16,041 nt of DNA from JAYTQG01 sp043746815 (GCA_043746815.1 JAYTQG010000234.1:1-16041), one strand, 5' to 3'; counted from the stretch's first letter, positions 1-6,912 are shown. The notes: generated by a model from the letters alone, not told the origin. Numbers and translations are program-made.

Positions 1-1
1 G

Positions 2-148
2 GCCGCTGCGACGAAGTCGGTGTCCGCGACCTTTGGCGGGAAGGACCCGGCCGTGAAGGGCTACATCGCCCAGATCCAGGCGCTCAAGGATGGGCTCCCG
101 GCTCCCAAGGCGGCAACGCCGCCACCGGCGACCTGCTTGGCCAAGTAG
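2..148 (+). CDS. C-terminal end of probable TRAP transporter substrate-binding protein (partial)
   Basis: An open frame enters from the left edge and stops at TAG 146-148, giving the last 48 residues of a protein. The tail has a lysine-rich helical stretch (VKGYIAQIQALKDG) followed by a Pro/Ala-rich end (APKAATPPPATCLAK). No diagnostic domain is visible in so short a piece. The assignment rests on context: the next gene 50 bp downstream on the same strand is a TRAP permease, and TRAP operons usually place the extracytoplasmic solute receptor (DctP or TAXI type) next to the permease. It could be another solute-binding protein or unrelated. That it is coding is fairly sure; the function is inferred. 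Confidence 0.5.
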   Translation, partial: AAATKSVSATFGGKDPAVKGYIAQIQALKDGLPAPKAATPPPATCLAK

Positions 149-159
149 GACTGTTTACC

Positions 160-189
160 GCGGGGTCGTCCCACTTTGGGCGGCCCCGT
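160..189 (+). promoter_or_regulatory. Intercistronic hairpin between TRAP receptor and permease genes
   Basis: Bases 161-171 pair with 178-188 (11 bp, two of them G-T wobbles) around a six-base loop, and G160/T189 adds a further wobble pair. An AGGG Shine-Dalgarno-like run (190-193) follows at once, so the hairpin abuts the permease ribosome site. No T-run follows, so it is not a classical intrinsic terminator. Such hairpins between binding-protein and permease genes are known in transport operons (for example malE-malF) to stabilise the upstream mRNA and lower permease output. That role here is inferred. Confidence 0.5.
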
Positions 190-197
190 AGGGTCTC

Positions 198-2210
198 GTG
201 ACCATGGCCGTTTTCGCCGTACCCGCGTTGGCGCCGGTGCCCGCCTCACGTGGGCCGCTGGCACGCTGCCTCGCCGTGACCTCTCGGTGGCTGGAGTTCG
301 CGTCCAATCAAGCGGTTCGGGTTGGGGCCGTGGCCGCGATCGTTGCGGCGCTGTTCACGTTCGGCACGATCATCACCAACGTCGTGTCGCGATACGTTCT
401 GGGTGCGCCGCTCGCCGGACCTGAAGAGCTTTCCAGCTTCGCCTTCCTCTGGGCGATCTGGATGGGCGTTTCGGTTGCCGTGCGGCGTGGGGCGGTCACG
501 GTGATCACCGTGGTGTCATCTCGCGGACCCATCTGGTGGCAGCGCTCGCTCCGGGTCTTCTCATCAGCGGCACTTGGGATTCTGCTCGTCTACTGCGTCT
601 ATTGGTCCATCCGTTACGCGACCTCCCGCGAAGCGTCTGACGAGTCGAGCATCTTCCGGATTCCGCAGGTCTATCCAATCGTCTCGATGGCGGTCGGCTA
701 CGTTTTCATCGCCCTGCACTACCTCGCGATCGTCGTGAACGGCGCGGCGAGGTTGGCGGCCCAGGGCCGCGCCGCCATGCCCTTGTTTGGGCGCGGACTT
801 GCTGGCGGCGCGACCATCGGCGCCGCATCCTGGGCGCTCTGCGTCGGGCTGCTCCAGGCGGGCGTCGCGAAGTTGGCGGTTCTGGGTGTGCTCTTCGTGA
901 TCTTGACGCTCGCCGGGACCCCGGTCGTCTTCATGCTCTCGATCGTCGGGATCCTCTCGACGAAGGCGATCGGCGGGCTGGACTTCTACGCCAACGCCGA
1001 TCCGCTGTTCCCGTTTCGCCGGACGCAAACGGCGATGGGCCTGAGCGGTGCCTCCGAGCTGATCGTGATCCTGATGTTCCTCCTGGTCGCCGAGGTGATG
1101 AACCAAAGTGGCATGTCGGCACGACTCATTCATTGGGCTGGGACGCTGATCGGCCACCTTCGCGGCGGTATGGCCTATGTCTGCCAGCTGACGTCAATGA
1201 TGGTCTCGGGCATCTCCGGCTCGGCCCAGGCGGATGCCGCGATCATGACGCCGCTCCTGGTGCCCGCGATGGAGAAGGAGGGCTATCCCCGCGACGTCGC
1301 CGCATCCGTCGTCGCCGGAGCCTCGATCAAGGGGCCGATTGGCCCAATCTCGATCATGTTCATCGTCTACGGGAGCATTGTGGAGGGAACCGGCGGTGTT
1401 GCGATCAACAAGCTCGCCCTGTCCGGGATACCTGTTCAGCTCGCACTGTTTCTCGCCCAAGCGGGAGTGATCGCGTGGATCGTCCGGCGTCGCGGAATCG
1501 GAGTGGCGAGGCGCTTCGCGGGTGGGAGAGCGGTCGCACTCTCATCGCGGAGCGCGCTTCCCGTCCTGGCCGTTCCGATCGTGATCCTCGGTGGGATCGA
1601 GTTCGGTGTCTTCTCACCGTCGGAATCCGCTGCCGCGGCGCTGCTGGTCGCGTTGGTGCTTGCCTTCTTCTGGTTCGGGACGCTGACGTTTCGTGACATC
1701 CCACGCCTGTTCGCAGCGGCCTGCGTTGAGACCGGAATCGTGCTGCTGCTGCTCGGCGACTCGGCGATCCTGTCAACAAACCTCAGCGTGAACGGCTTCG
1801 GTCAGGACCTGTCGCGCTTCCTGACCGGGATCACCGACAACAGATACGTCTTTCTCTTGGTGGTGAACCTGCTGCTGCTTGCCGTGGGCATCTTCATCGA
1901 GCCCCTCCCGGCGCTCTACATTCTGGCGCCCTTCCTCGCACCGATTGCGGTCGATATCTACGCCGTCAATCCTGTCCACTTCGGCCTCATCGTGGTTTTC
2001 AACCTCGTGCTCGCGCTGATCCACCCGCCCATCGGGCTGGTGCTGTTCCTGGTGTCCAACATCAGCAAGGTCTCAGTCGAGCGGTTGTCGATCACGATCC
2101 TGCCCTGGCTGGCGGTCAGCCTCATCATCCTGTTCATCGTCACCTTCATTCCGAGCGGCATCATCACCTGGCTGCCGGACCTCTTGGTCCCCAGCAACGC
2201 GGCTCCATAA
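198..2210 (+). CDS. TRAP transporter fused permease (DctQ-DctM type)
   Basis: A 670-residue multi-pass membrane protein. Residues about 40-185 resemble the small DctQ subunit (four hydrophobic segments, with the EELSSFAFLWAIWMG motif at 76-90). Residues about 225-660 are the large DctM subunit: SGISGSAQADAA at 337-348, KGPIGPISI at 378-386, FSPSESAAA at 472-480 and a late IHPPIGLVLF at 608-617 all match conserved DctM signatures. TRAP systems import organic acids and similar solutes using the Na+ or H+ gradient, with an extracytoplasmic receptor, presumably the partial gene upstream. QM fusions are known in the family, and the length fits. The substrate cannot be read. GTG 198 lies 4 nt after AGGG; ATG 204 is an equally plausible start at 10 nt. 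Confidence 0.92.
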   Translation: MTMAVFAVPALAPVPASRGPLARCLAVTSRWLEFASNQAVRVGAVAAIVAALFTFGTIITNVVSRYVLGAPLAGPEELSSFAFLWAIWMGVSVAVRRGAVTVITVVSSRGPIWWQRSLRVFSSAALGILLVYCVYWSIRYATSREASDESSIFRIPQVYPIVSMAVGYVFIALHYLAIVVNGAARLAAQGRAAMPLFGRGLAGGATIGAASWALCVGLLQAGVAKLAVLGVLFVILTLAGTPVVFMLSIVGILSTKAIGGLDFYANADPLFPFRRTQTAMGLSGASELIVILMFLLVAEVMNQSGMSARLIHWAGTLIGHLRGGMAYVCQLTSMMVSGISGSAQADAAIMTPLLVPAMEKEGYPRDVAASVVAGASIKGPIGPISIMFIVYGSIVEGTGGVAINKLALSGIPVQLALFLAQAGVIAWIVRRRGIGVARRFAGGRAVALSSRSALPVLAVPIVILGGIEFGVFSPSESAAAALLVALVLAFFWFGTLTFRDIPRLFAAACVETGIVLLLLGDSAILSTNLSVNGFGQDLSRFLTGITDNRYVFLLVVNLLLLAVGIFIEPLPALYILAPFLAPIAVDIYAVNPVHFGLIVVFNLVLALIHPPIGLVLFLVSNISKVSVERLSITILPWLAVSLIILFIVTFIPSGIITWLPDLLVPSNAAP

Positions 2211-2240
2211 CCGCGCCCTGAAGTCGGGTGCCGCCGCTCG

Positions 2241-2340
2241 ACACCTAGGGGTGGTTTCTCCACCGGTCGCCACGGGCAAACGTTGAACGTGTGGATCTCA
2301 CTGATGTCCACACTGCGAGACGGACGTAGCGTGAGGTCCG
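2241..2340 (+). other. Intergenic region with three short hairpins
   Basis: The 174-bp gap between the TRAP permease and the next small gene holds three successive inverted repeats. GGTGG 2250-2254 pairs with CCACC 2260-2264. GTGTGGA 2289-2295 pairs perfectly with TCCACAC 2307-2313 around an 11-base loop. CGGAC 2321-2325 pairs with GTCCG 2336-2340. None has a trailing T-run. The stretch could be a structured 5' leader of the downstream gene, a factor-dependent end for the TRAP transcript, or a small RNA. No known riboswitch is recognised. Confidence 0.35.
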
Positions 2341-2384
2341 TTCCACCCATCCCGTGCACCGAGTGAGCAGACTGGAGAGCGAAG

Positions 2385-2603
2385 ATGAACCCGAGGGTTT
2401 CCGGCGGTCGCAACATGACCACCTCGGCGCAGGGCGCTGACCAAGTCGTTGACCGATCAACCCAGACCGGCGACTCCTTCGCCGATTTCCGTAGTGCGAG
2501 GGCAGCGTTCTTCGAGAAGCTGCGGGTCGAGTCAGAGCTCTACCGCCTTGAGCGGGCATGGGAACTGCCCCCGACGACAGATCGGGCTGAGCTCAACCAC
2601 TAA
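2385..2603 (+). CDS. Small hypothetical protein, 72 aa
   Basis: ATG 2385 is preceded by GGAGAG (2374-2379) at 5-nt spacing, a good ribosome site. The product has a polar, low-complexity N-terminal half (to about residue 32) and a charged, probably helical C-terminal half (roughly FADFRSARAAFFEKLRVESE through the following LERAWE). It has no signal peptide, membrane segment or cysteine. It ends 48 bp before the secreted propeller protein on the same strand and may be co-transcribed with it. I do not recognise the family. The SD and the protein-like composition support a real gene. Confidence 0.55.
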   Translation: MNPRVSGGRNMTTSAQGADQVVDRSTQTGDSFADFRSARAAFFEKLRVESELYRLERAWELPPTTDRAELNH

Positions 2604-2651
2604 CCACGCAGACGCGGGGCGCCCCGACTGCCCCTCTAACAGGAGTCTCCG

Positions 2652-4259
2652 ATGACCCACGTGCAGTGTCCACCGCCACGTCGTTTGCTACGCCTCGTGC
2701 TGCTTGCGGTGCTTGCTGTTTCGTTGTTGGTGGGGACCGCCTCCGCGGCTCCCAGGGGGGCGATCTCACTCGGCAATTCAGTGCCGTCTTCCGGAGCACG
2801 GTTCCCCAACGTCCTGGTCGACCGTACGGGCACCACGCATGTGGCGTACATACGTCGGATTGAAGTGCCAGCGGTCGCCTACGAGTTGCACTACTCGCGC
2901 AAGCTTGGTGTCGCGACAGGCTTCGAGGCGGACCGTGTGCTGGGCGCATTTCCTGCGAAGACCGAGTTCACGTCAGTGAAACTCCTTGACGACACCGTCG
3001 GGAATCGCCTCGTCCTTTTCGTTGGTACCTACAGGGTCCCACTAGGTGGGGCCGTGGTCGGTGCCTCGGCGATCACCTCCACAGACGGCGGCAGCACCTG
3101 GTCGAGCCCAACGTCGATTTGGGATGACTTTGTCGGTAACGACTACGCCCTGAGGCCCACCGATGGCTCGTTCGCAGTGACCCCAGACCTGATCTATGTG
3201 CAGCGGCTCATCATTCCGCCGTCGCTGCCATTTCAACGCACGACGGACTTCGGAGGGGCTCCAAAGCCCTACTCGAGTTCTCTCAGCGACCGAATCAGTG
3301 GTCGGGGTGTCGTACTCCAAGCGTTCGGCCCTGACGGAACGTCGTATACCGCCTTTGACGAACTTGAGCGGGGATGGGTACACATCGGCGGCAAGTCGTC
3401 GACCAACGATCGTGCCGACTTCGGCCAGGAAAAGGACAGACCGGTCGTCGGTTTTGGGACTGAGCTTGCCATCGCAGGCGGAAGCAAGGGTGCTGGAGTC
3501 CTGGTTGCAGGCCGCAACGGAATCCATACGCTGCAGTTCTACCCGCTGTCGTCCGCCGGGGTCGGAACGCCAGTGACGGTTCCAGAGTTCCAAGCACTGG
3601 AGGGCCGGGCTCGTTCGCCAAAGCTGGTCGCAGCACCGGATGGCACCTTCTTCGCGATCTGGAGGGCGGAGGGCTTCGCGATCAGTCGCTCGGACGACGC
3701 AGGCGCGACCTGGACGCCGCCCCGGCGATTGCTCACGCCGGAAGAGGTTGGGTTCGGCATCGAAGTCTGCTGCTACTCGTCCTGGTCGGTCGGCGGACCT
3801 GAAAGCCAGCAGGGTGCCTTCGCGTATGCAGATGAGACGACGAAGCAGGCCACCGTAGTCCTCTTCGATACGAAGGCCGTCGATACGTCGATTCCAACGC
3901 CGGCGCCGACTCCGGCTCCGACCCCAGCGCCGACTCCGATTTCGATACAGGCGCCGGTCCCGACGAAGTCGGTACCGGTCACCGGCGGCCTTCGGATCGG
4001 CGCCTTCCGCGTACCCAGAGGGGCCACGTTGTCAGCCGTCTCGCTCAAGGGCGTGCCAGTCGTCGTGAGCGTCAATCGGTCCGTAGCCATCACCCTCCGG
4101 CTGCTGTTCGCCAAACGGACGGTCCTATCTCGAAGAGTCCTCCTTAAACCCGGTCTCAACGTCATTTCGCTGAAAGCGAAAGGAATCAAAAAGGGTGCCT
4201 ACCAGGTGGTTCTCACCGGTCCGGGCATTCAACGATCAATTCAGTTGGCGGTCAAGTAA
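2652..4259 (+). CDS. Secreted Asp-box (BNR/sialidase-like) propeller protein with Pro-rich linker
   Basis: A 535-residue exported protein. AGGAG (2641-2645) sits 6 nt before ATG 2652. A signal peptide spans about residues 1-33: RR at 10-11, a Leu/Val-rich core, and likely cleavage near ASA/AP. Residues 35-410 look like a beta-propeller with two Asp-box motifs, STDGGSTW (143-150) and SRSDDAGATW (345-354), plus HVAYIRR (63-69) and FFAIWRA (333-339) strands typical of BNR-repeat proteins. A (PTPA)n linker (415-429) joins a beta-rich C-terminal domain (440-535), possibly for wall or carbohydrate attachment. Asp-box folds occur in sialidases and other glycan-binding or degrading enzymes, but no sialidase catalytic triad is evident, so the enzymatic role is unknown. 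A CC pair lies at 373-374. Probably surface-exposed or released. Confidence 0.75.
   Translation: MTHVQCPPPRRLLRLVLLAVLAVSLLVGTASAAPRGAISLGNSVPSSGARFPNVLVDRTGTTHVAYIRRIEVPAVAYELHYSRKLGVATGFEADRVLGAFPAKTEFTSVKLLDDTVGNRLVLFVGTYRVPLGGAVVGASAITSTDGGSTWSSPTSIWDDFVGNDYALRPTDGSFAVTPDLIYVQRLIIPPSLPFQRTTDFGGAPKPYSSSLSDRISGRGVVLQAFGPDGTSYTAFDELERGWVHIGGKSSTNDRADFGQEKDRPVVGFGTELAIAGGSKGAGVLVAGRNGIHTLQFYPLSSAGVGTPVTVPEFQALEGRARSPKLVAAPDGTFFAIWRAEGFAISRSDDAGATWTPPRRLLTPEEVGFGIEVCCYSSWSVGGPESQQGAFAYADETTKQATVVLFDTKAVDTSIPTPAPTPAPTPAPTPISIQAPVPTKSVPVTGGLRIGAFRVPRGATLSAVSLKGVPVVVSVNRSVAITLRLLFAKRTVLSRRVLLKPGLNVISLKAKGIKKGAYQVVLTGPGIQRSIQLAVK
3894..3938 (+). repeat. Coding tandem repeat, Pro-Thr-Pro-Ala linker
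   Basis: A 12-bp unit encoding P-T-P-A is repeated about 3.75 times (residues 415-429 of the secreted propeller protein). Synonymous differences between units (ccg/cca/ccc, gcg/gct) show the repeat is not freshly duplicated. It forms an extended Pro-rich spacer between the propeller and the C-terminal beta domain. Such linkers are common in exported proteins and may vary in length between strains. Confidence 0.75.
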
Positions 4260-4282
4260 GCGCCGCATCAGTGCCCTGCCCC

Positions 4283-4299
4283 ACCGGCCGACGGTCGGT
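4283..4299 (+). terminator. Short hairpin between propeller and collagen-like genes
   Basis: ACCGGCC (4283-4289) pairs with GGTCGGT (4293-4299), seven pairs including one G-T wobble, around a three-base loop. The tail agttctctt is only moderately T-rich. It lies 24 nt after the propeller stop codon and 12 nt before the next ribosome site, so it could be a weak terminator or attenuator separating the two secreted-protein genes. Confidence 0.3.
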
Positions 4300-4322
4300 A
4301 GTTCTCTTACAAAGGAGCCTCC

Positions 4323-4955
4323 GTGACTTTCCCCAACCCAATTCGTCGCATCACCCCCCAAACCGGCCGCGGCAAGCTGACCGCGGCCACGGCGGTCGCT
4401 GCCCTAATGATCGGTGGCATCGCCTTCGCGGCCATCCCAAATGGTGGTGCGATTAGTGGTTGCTATCGCACGAGTGGAGGCGATGATTCGCGCGCTGGAA
4501 CCTTGCGAGTCATTGACTCTGCCGCCGGTCAGACGTGCCGCAAAGATGAGCGAGCAATCAGCTGGAGTCAGACCGGACCGCCCGGTGCCGTTGGCGCCAC
4601 CGGAACAAAGGGAGACCCAGGTCCGGCCGGACCGCCAGGCGGTGGCCAAGACGGACGGTACGCGCACATCTTGTCGAGTGGCCTCGTGGACAGCGGAGAG
4701 TCGAACGGCATCTCACAGGCAAACATCACTCATCCCGATATCGGCTTGTACTGCATCGTGAACCTCGGCCCGATACCCAAGAACCTGTCGGCGACGGTCG
4801 GAGACACGGCCGATTCCATCTCCGTCCACAGGGACCGACCAGGCGGTAGTGGTATCGATTGCGCAGGGCAGAACGGAATTAGCTTTCGGCCGTTGCGAAT
4901 AACTCCGAACGGGCGCCGGGTCACGGAATCCGATTTCTACGTGGTGTTCAGGTAG
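4323..4955 (+). CDS. Small secreted or membrane-anchored protein with Gly-X-Y (collagen-like) segment
   Basis: A 210-residue protein starting at GTG 4323, 5 nt after a strong AAAGGAG (4311-4317). A hydrophobic segment at about 20-38 is an export signal or anchor. It is followed by a short module GGAISGCYRTSGG...LRVIDSAAGQTC (41-72) ending in SWSQTGP. This arrangement I associate with exported collagen-like proteins of Actinomycetota, particularly Thermoleophilia. Residues 85-108 are eight uninterrupted Gly-X-Y triplets (GPP GAV GAT GTK GDP GPA GPP GGG). Residues 110-210 form a beta-rich C-terminal domain that I do not recognise. Cysteines at 47/72 and 144/180 could form two disulfides. The collagen stretch is short and may act as a trimerisation stalk. 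Probably a surface or exported structural protein. Confidence 0.75.
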   Translation: MTFPNPIRRITPQTGRGKLTAATAVAALMIGGIAFAAIPNGGAISGCYRTSGGDDSRAGTLRVIDSAAGQTCRKDERAISWSQTGPPGAVGATGTKGDPGPAGPPGGGQDGRYAHILSSGLVDSGESNGISQANITHPDIGLYCIVNLGPIPKNLSATVGDTADSISVHRDRPGGSGIDCAGQNGISFRPLRITPNGRRVTESDFYVVFR

Positions 4956-5061
4956 GCGCTCGTCCGCGCGTGCGTCCAGGAAAGGCTCGAATGAGGCGAC
5001 ACCAGGCGGCCACGGAGTCGGCGATGAACTCCGCGCCGTCCTTCCAAAGACTTCAACGCCT

Positions 5062-5092
5062 GGGGTGCGACTGACCGTCCGGGGCACCCTTT
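5062..5092 (+). terminator. Possible terminator after the collagen-like gene
   Basis: GGGGTGC (5062-5068) pairs with GCACCCT (5084-5090), including one outer G-T pair, around a 15-base loop, with a short TTT run at 5090-5092. The 179-bp gap 4956-5134 otherwise shows no ORF or known RNA. The loop is long and the T-run short, so the call is tentative. Confidence 0.3.
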
Positions 5093-5134
5093 GCTTCGCT
5101 GTGGCGAGCCTCTGGACGGTGACAAAATACGTAG

Positions 5135-5635
5135 ATGCCGAATCCTGAACCGCAGGTATTTGCCCTTCGGACGGGTCGCCTAACCTGGCTCCTCGTACGT
5201 CCGCTGGCCTGGGGTCCACTGATCGCAGAAGTCAATGAGGACGCGCTGGAAGTCCGTATGGGAATCCTCGGCTCGGCGTCGATCCCGCTGACGGCGATCG
5301 ACCGCATCGGACGAATGCATTGGCCCTGGTGGGGTGGGATCGGGGCGAGAATCGGCCGCCGGATGGTGGCCTTCGCCGCCGCGACGGGGGAGGCGGTGCT
5401 GATCGAACTTGCTGAGCCGATCAAGGTTCGCGCTCCGCTCCCGTGGAGCACCCCGCGGGTCGTGGTGATCGTTGACGAGACCGAAGCCTTTGTGGAGGCA
5501 CTTGCCTTGGCACGCCGGAATGCCGAGGTCCGTGGGCTGGCACCAGCGGACCTCAGCGTTGTCCTGGACGAGACCTTCGGCTCGATGCCGGACCTCGACG
5601 TTCCCAGCCGAGAAGACGATCGTGGCTACGGCTGA
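5135..5635 (+). CDS. Hypothetical protein with probable bacterial PH-like domain
   Basis: A 166-residue soluble protein without a signal peptide. Residues about 28-125 form an alternating beta pattern: EVNEDALEVRMG, then IPLTAIDRIGRM, a WPWWGGIGARIG turn, VLIELAEP and VVVIVDETEAFVEAL. This resembles the small PH-like proteins common in Actinobacteria, in which a Gly/Trp-rich turn precedes an I-E-L strand and the domain ends with a 'V-D-x-x-x-x-F/L-V-x-A-L' helix. An acidic tail follows. ATG 5135 has no SD; CAAAAT (5123-5128) six bases upstream could be a -10 box of a leaderless transcript. Function unknown; the domain call is by pattern only. Confidence 0.65.
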   Translation: MPNPEPQVFALRTGRLTWLLVRPLAWGPLIAEVNEDALEVRMGILGSASIPLTAIDRIGRMHWPWWGGIGARIGRRMVAFAAATGEAVLIELAEPIKVRAPLPWSTPRVVVIVDETEAFVEALALARRNAEVRGLAPADLSVVLDETFGSMPDLDVPSREDDRGYG

Positions 5636-5762
5636 GTCATTCGTCGTCGACGACGTGGTCATCCACCACCTGCGCGGTACCGGCCGGTTCAGCGGTGTCA
5701 CTGCCCCGGCCGCAGTTTTCGTCGATCGTGTGGACGACCTTCGCGTTTGCTCGCCCGATTGA
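5622..5762 (+). CDS. Possible 46-aa small protein
   Basis: GTG 5622 opens a frame overlapping the end of the PH-like gene by 14 bp and stopping at TGA 5760-5762, three bases before the convergent stop of a crcB gene. A GAGAAG run upstream (5610-5615) is a weak SD. The product (starting MATAESFVVDDVVIH) is Val/Asp-rich and hydrophobic in patches. Third positions are mostly G/C, as in neighbouring genes. It may be a translationally coupled microprotein, a remnant, or a chance frame. Confidence 0.3.
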   Translation: MATAESFVVDDVVIHHLRGTGRFSGVTAPAAVFVDRVDDLRVCSPD

Positions 5763-5765
5763 CGG

Positions 5766-6119
5766 TCAGATGCTCCCGAGCCACCAGCCGAGACCAGCTG
5801 TCAGGAGGCCGACGGTCTGGGGGAGTACGAGATTGAGGAGGGCGTCGCGAGGCGTGTGGTCTCGTGTCAGACGGTGTGTGTCGAGCATCCAGGTGGAGAA
5901 CGTCGTATAGGAGCCGAGGAATGCCGTCCCGAGGAGTTGCATCGTCCAGCCCGAGGCGCCCGCCCCAACCAGGATGCCGAGGAGAAAGCTGCCGGAGACG
6001 TTCACCATAAAAATCCCGAGTGGAAACGGCGAGCTTGCATACGTCGACACGACCCGGTCGACCGTGTGGCGAACCGTCGCGCCAGCGGCCCCGGCAATGG
6101 CCACGAGCGCCCAGTTCAC
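5766..6119 (-). CDS. crcB: Fluoride channel subunit CrcB/Fluc, second copy
   Basis: A 117-residue protein with four predicted membrane helices, the standard Fluc length. Family features: GAAGATVRHTV with the helix-1 Arg17, the pore-lining Asn40 in FMVNVSGSFLLG, and the helix-3 break GSYTTFSTW (69-77). The second 'phenylalanine box' position of TTFSTF is Trp here. Fluc proteins are dual-topology dimers exporting F-; two adjacent genes usually mean an obligate antiparallel heterodimer. The GTG start (6117-6119) overlaps the upstream copy's TGA by 4 bp, indicating coupled, near-equimolar translation. Confidence 0.9.
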   Translation of the reverse strand: MNWALVAIAGAAGATVRHTVDRVVSTYASSPFPLGIFMVNVSGSFLLGILVGAGASGWTMQLLGTAFLGSYTTFSTWMLDTHRLTRDHTPRDALLNLVLPQTVGLLTAGLGWWLGSI

Positions 6120-6484
6120 GCGGCCGCTGGCGCTGGTTGGCGGCGTGCGAGTCGGGCCGCCAGGTGAAAGGCAACGAGCCCGGCGAGTACGCTGATGACG
6201 AGGTAGCCACTCGCAGTCCACACGTGGCCGAGCTTGGCGAGGCGAATGAGTTCGATCTGAAACGTCGAGAACGTTGTCAGCGCGCCGCAGAAGCCCGTCC
6301 CTGCGAAGTGACGCCAGCGTTCCTCGGTGGTAAAGCGGGTGACCACCACGCCGAGCAGCGCGGCGCCGAGGACGTTGGCGACAAGGGTTGCCCAGGGCAC
6401 CCCGCCTGCCGCGGCGGGGAACCCTTCGGACAGTGCCGTTCGGGCCAATGCGCCGAGCGCACCCCCCAGAAAGATCGCGAGCAG
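6116..6484 (-). CDS. crcB: Fluoride channel subunit CrcB/Fluc, first copy, probable CTG start
   Basis: The frame encodes LLAIFLGGALGALARTAL, which aligns with the first helix of Fluc proteins (E. coli LLLAVFIGGGTGSVARWLL), then VANVLGAALLG with Asn37 and GFCGALTTFSTF (64-75) with both Phe-box residues. An in-frame TAA lies just upstream, and it is the stop codon of the preceding VOC gene. Between that stop and helix 1 there is no ATG, GTG or TTG. The first conventional start, TTG 6448, would delete about 12 residues of helix 1. CTG at 6482-6484, directly after CCGGAG, gives a full-length 122-residue protein. It is paired with the following copy through a 4-bp overlap. The family call is firm; the start is inferred. 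Confidence 0.87.
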   Translation of the reverse strand: MLAIFLGGALGALARTALSEGFPAAAGGVPWATLVANVLGAALLGVVVTRFTTEERWRHFAGTGFCGALTTFSTFQIELIRLAKLGHVWTASGYLVISVLAGLVAFHLAARLARRQPAPAAA

Positions 6485-6490
6485 CTCCGG

Positions 6491-6847
6491 TTACTTCGCC
6501 CCGGGCTGCAGCGCGACCAGGCGGTTGCCGTCCGGGTCGTTGAACTCCAACGACAAGGCGTCGCCCATGTCCTCGATGTCGTCGGTAACGGCGTTCGCTG
6601 CCCGAAGATGCGTCTGGAGGGCAGTAACGTCCTCGCACTTGAAGACAACGGTCGCGCCGCCCTGCTTCGGCGGGATCGCAAGCTCACCAGCCAGGGCGAT
6701 CTCGGCACCACCGACGGAAAACTCTGCCCAGTCGTTGCCCTCGCGGCGACCGAGCGCGAGCCCAAGGACGCCCTGATAGAAGGCGATCGCCCGGTCCATA
6801 TTGCAGACCTGGAAGAAGACGGTTTCGATGCCAGAAACGAGTGCCAC
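6491..6847 (-). CDS. VOC-family protein (glyoxalase/bleomycin-resistance fold)
   Basis: 118 residues with the single-module VOC pattern: a first strand and helix with MDRAIAFYQGVLGL (17-30), a middle AEFSVGGAEIAL, and a terminal strand LSLEFNDPDGNRLVALQPG (98-116) with the conserved glutamate (Glu101) and DPDGN turn. Members may be dioxygenases, isomerases, lyases or drug-binding proteins; the substrate cannot be inferred. The usual first-strand metal ligand is not clear. GTG 6845-6847 has an AAAGG site about 8 nt upstream. The stop lies 6 nt before the proposed start of the first crcB, so the three genes probably form one operon. Confidence 0.85.
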   Translation of the reverse strand: MALVSGIETVFFQVCNMDRAIAFYQGVLGLALGRREGNDWAEFSVGGAEIALAGELAIPPKQGGATVVFKCEDVTALQTHLRAANAVTDDIEDMGDALSLEFNDPDGNRLVALQPGAK

Positions 6848-6906
6848 GCGGGTGCCTTTCGTGTTGATGGGCGCCAGCCTACCTTGCCCGGTCCTCTCGT
6901 CCGGCG

Positions 6907-6912
6907 TAGCAT
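6907..6912 (+). promoter_or_regulatory. Possible -10 box (TAGCAT) for leader ORF and APC-UspA gene
   Basis: TAGCAT followed by CGG is identical to the sequence 10 nt before the DEDD/GIY-YIG gene (10483-10491). In both places a start codon follows after 9 nt. No clear -35 box is visible. The region 6848-6921 is the divergent intergenic space between the VOC gene and this transporter and holds nothing else recognised. Confidence 0.35.

Noticed and set aside
564..1157. 197-codon minus-strand open frame
   Set aside because: Antisense to the TRAP permease and rich in His/Asp/Arg, a typical shadow.
3894..3938. Tandem repeat as a possible CRISPR or non-coding array
   Set aside because: In frame within a secreted protein, 12-bp units with no spacers; it encodes a Pro-rich linker.
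5766..6638. Extension of the second crcB frame to 290 codons
   Set aside because: The upstream part is an Arg/Gly-rich out-of-frame reading of the first crcB and VOC genes; the true start is GTG 6119.
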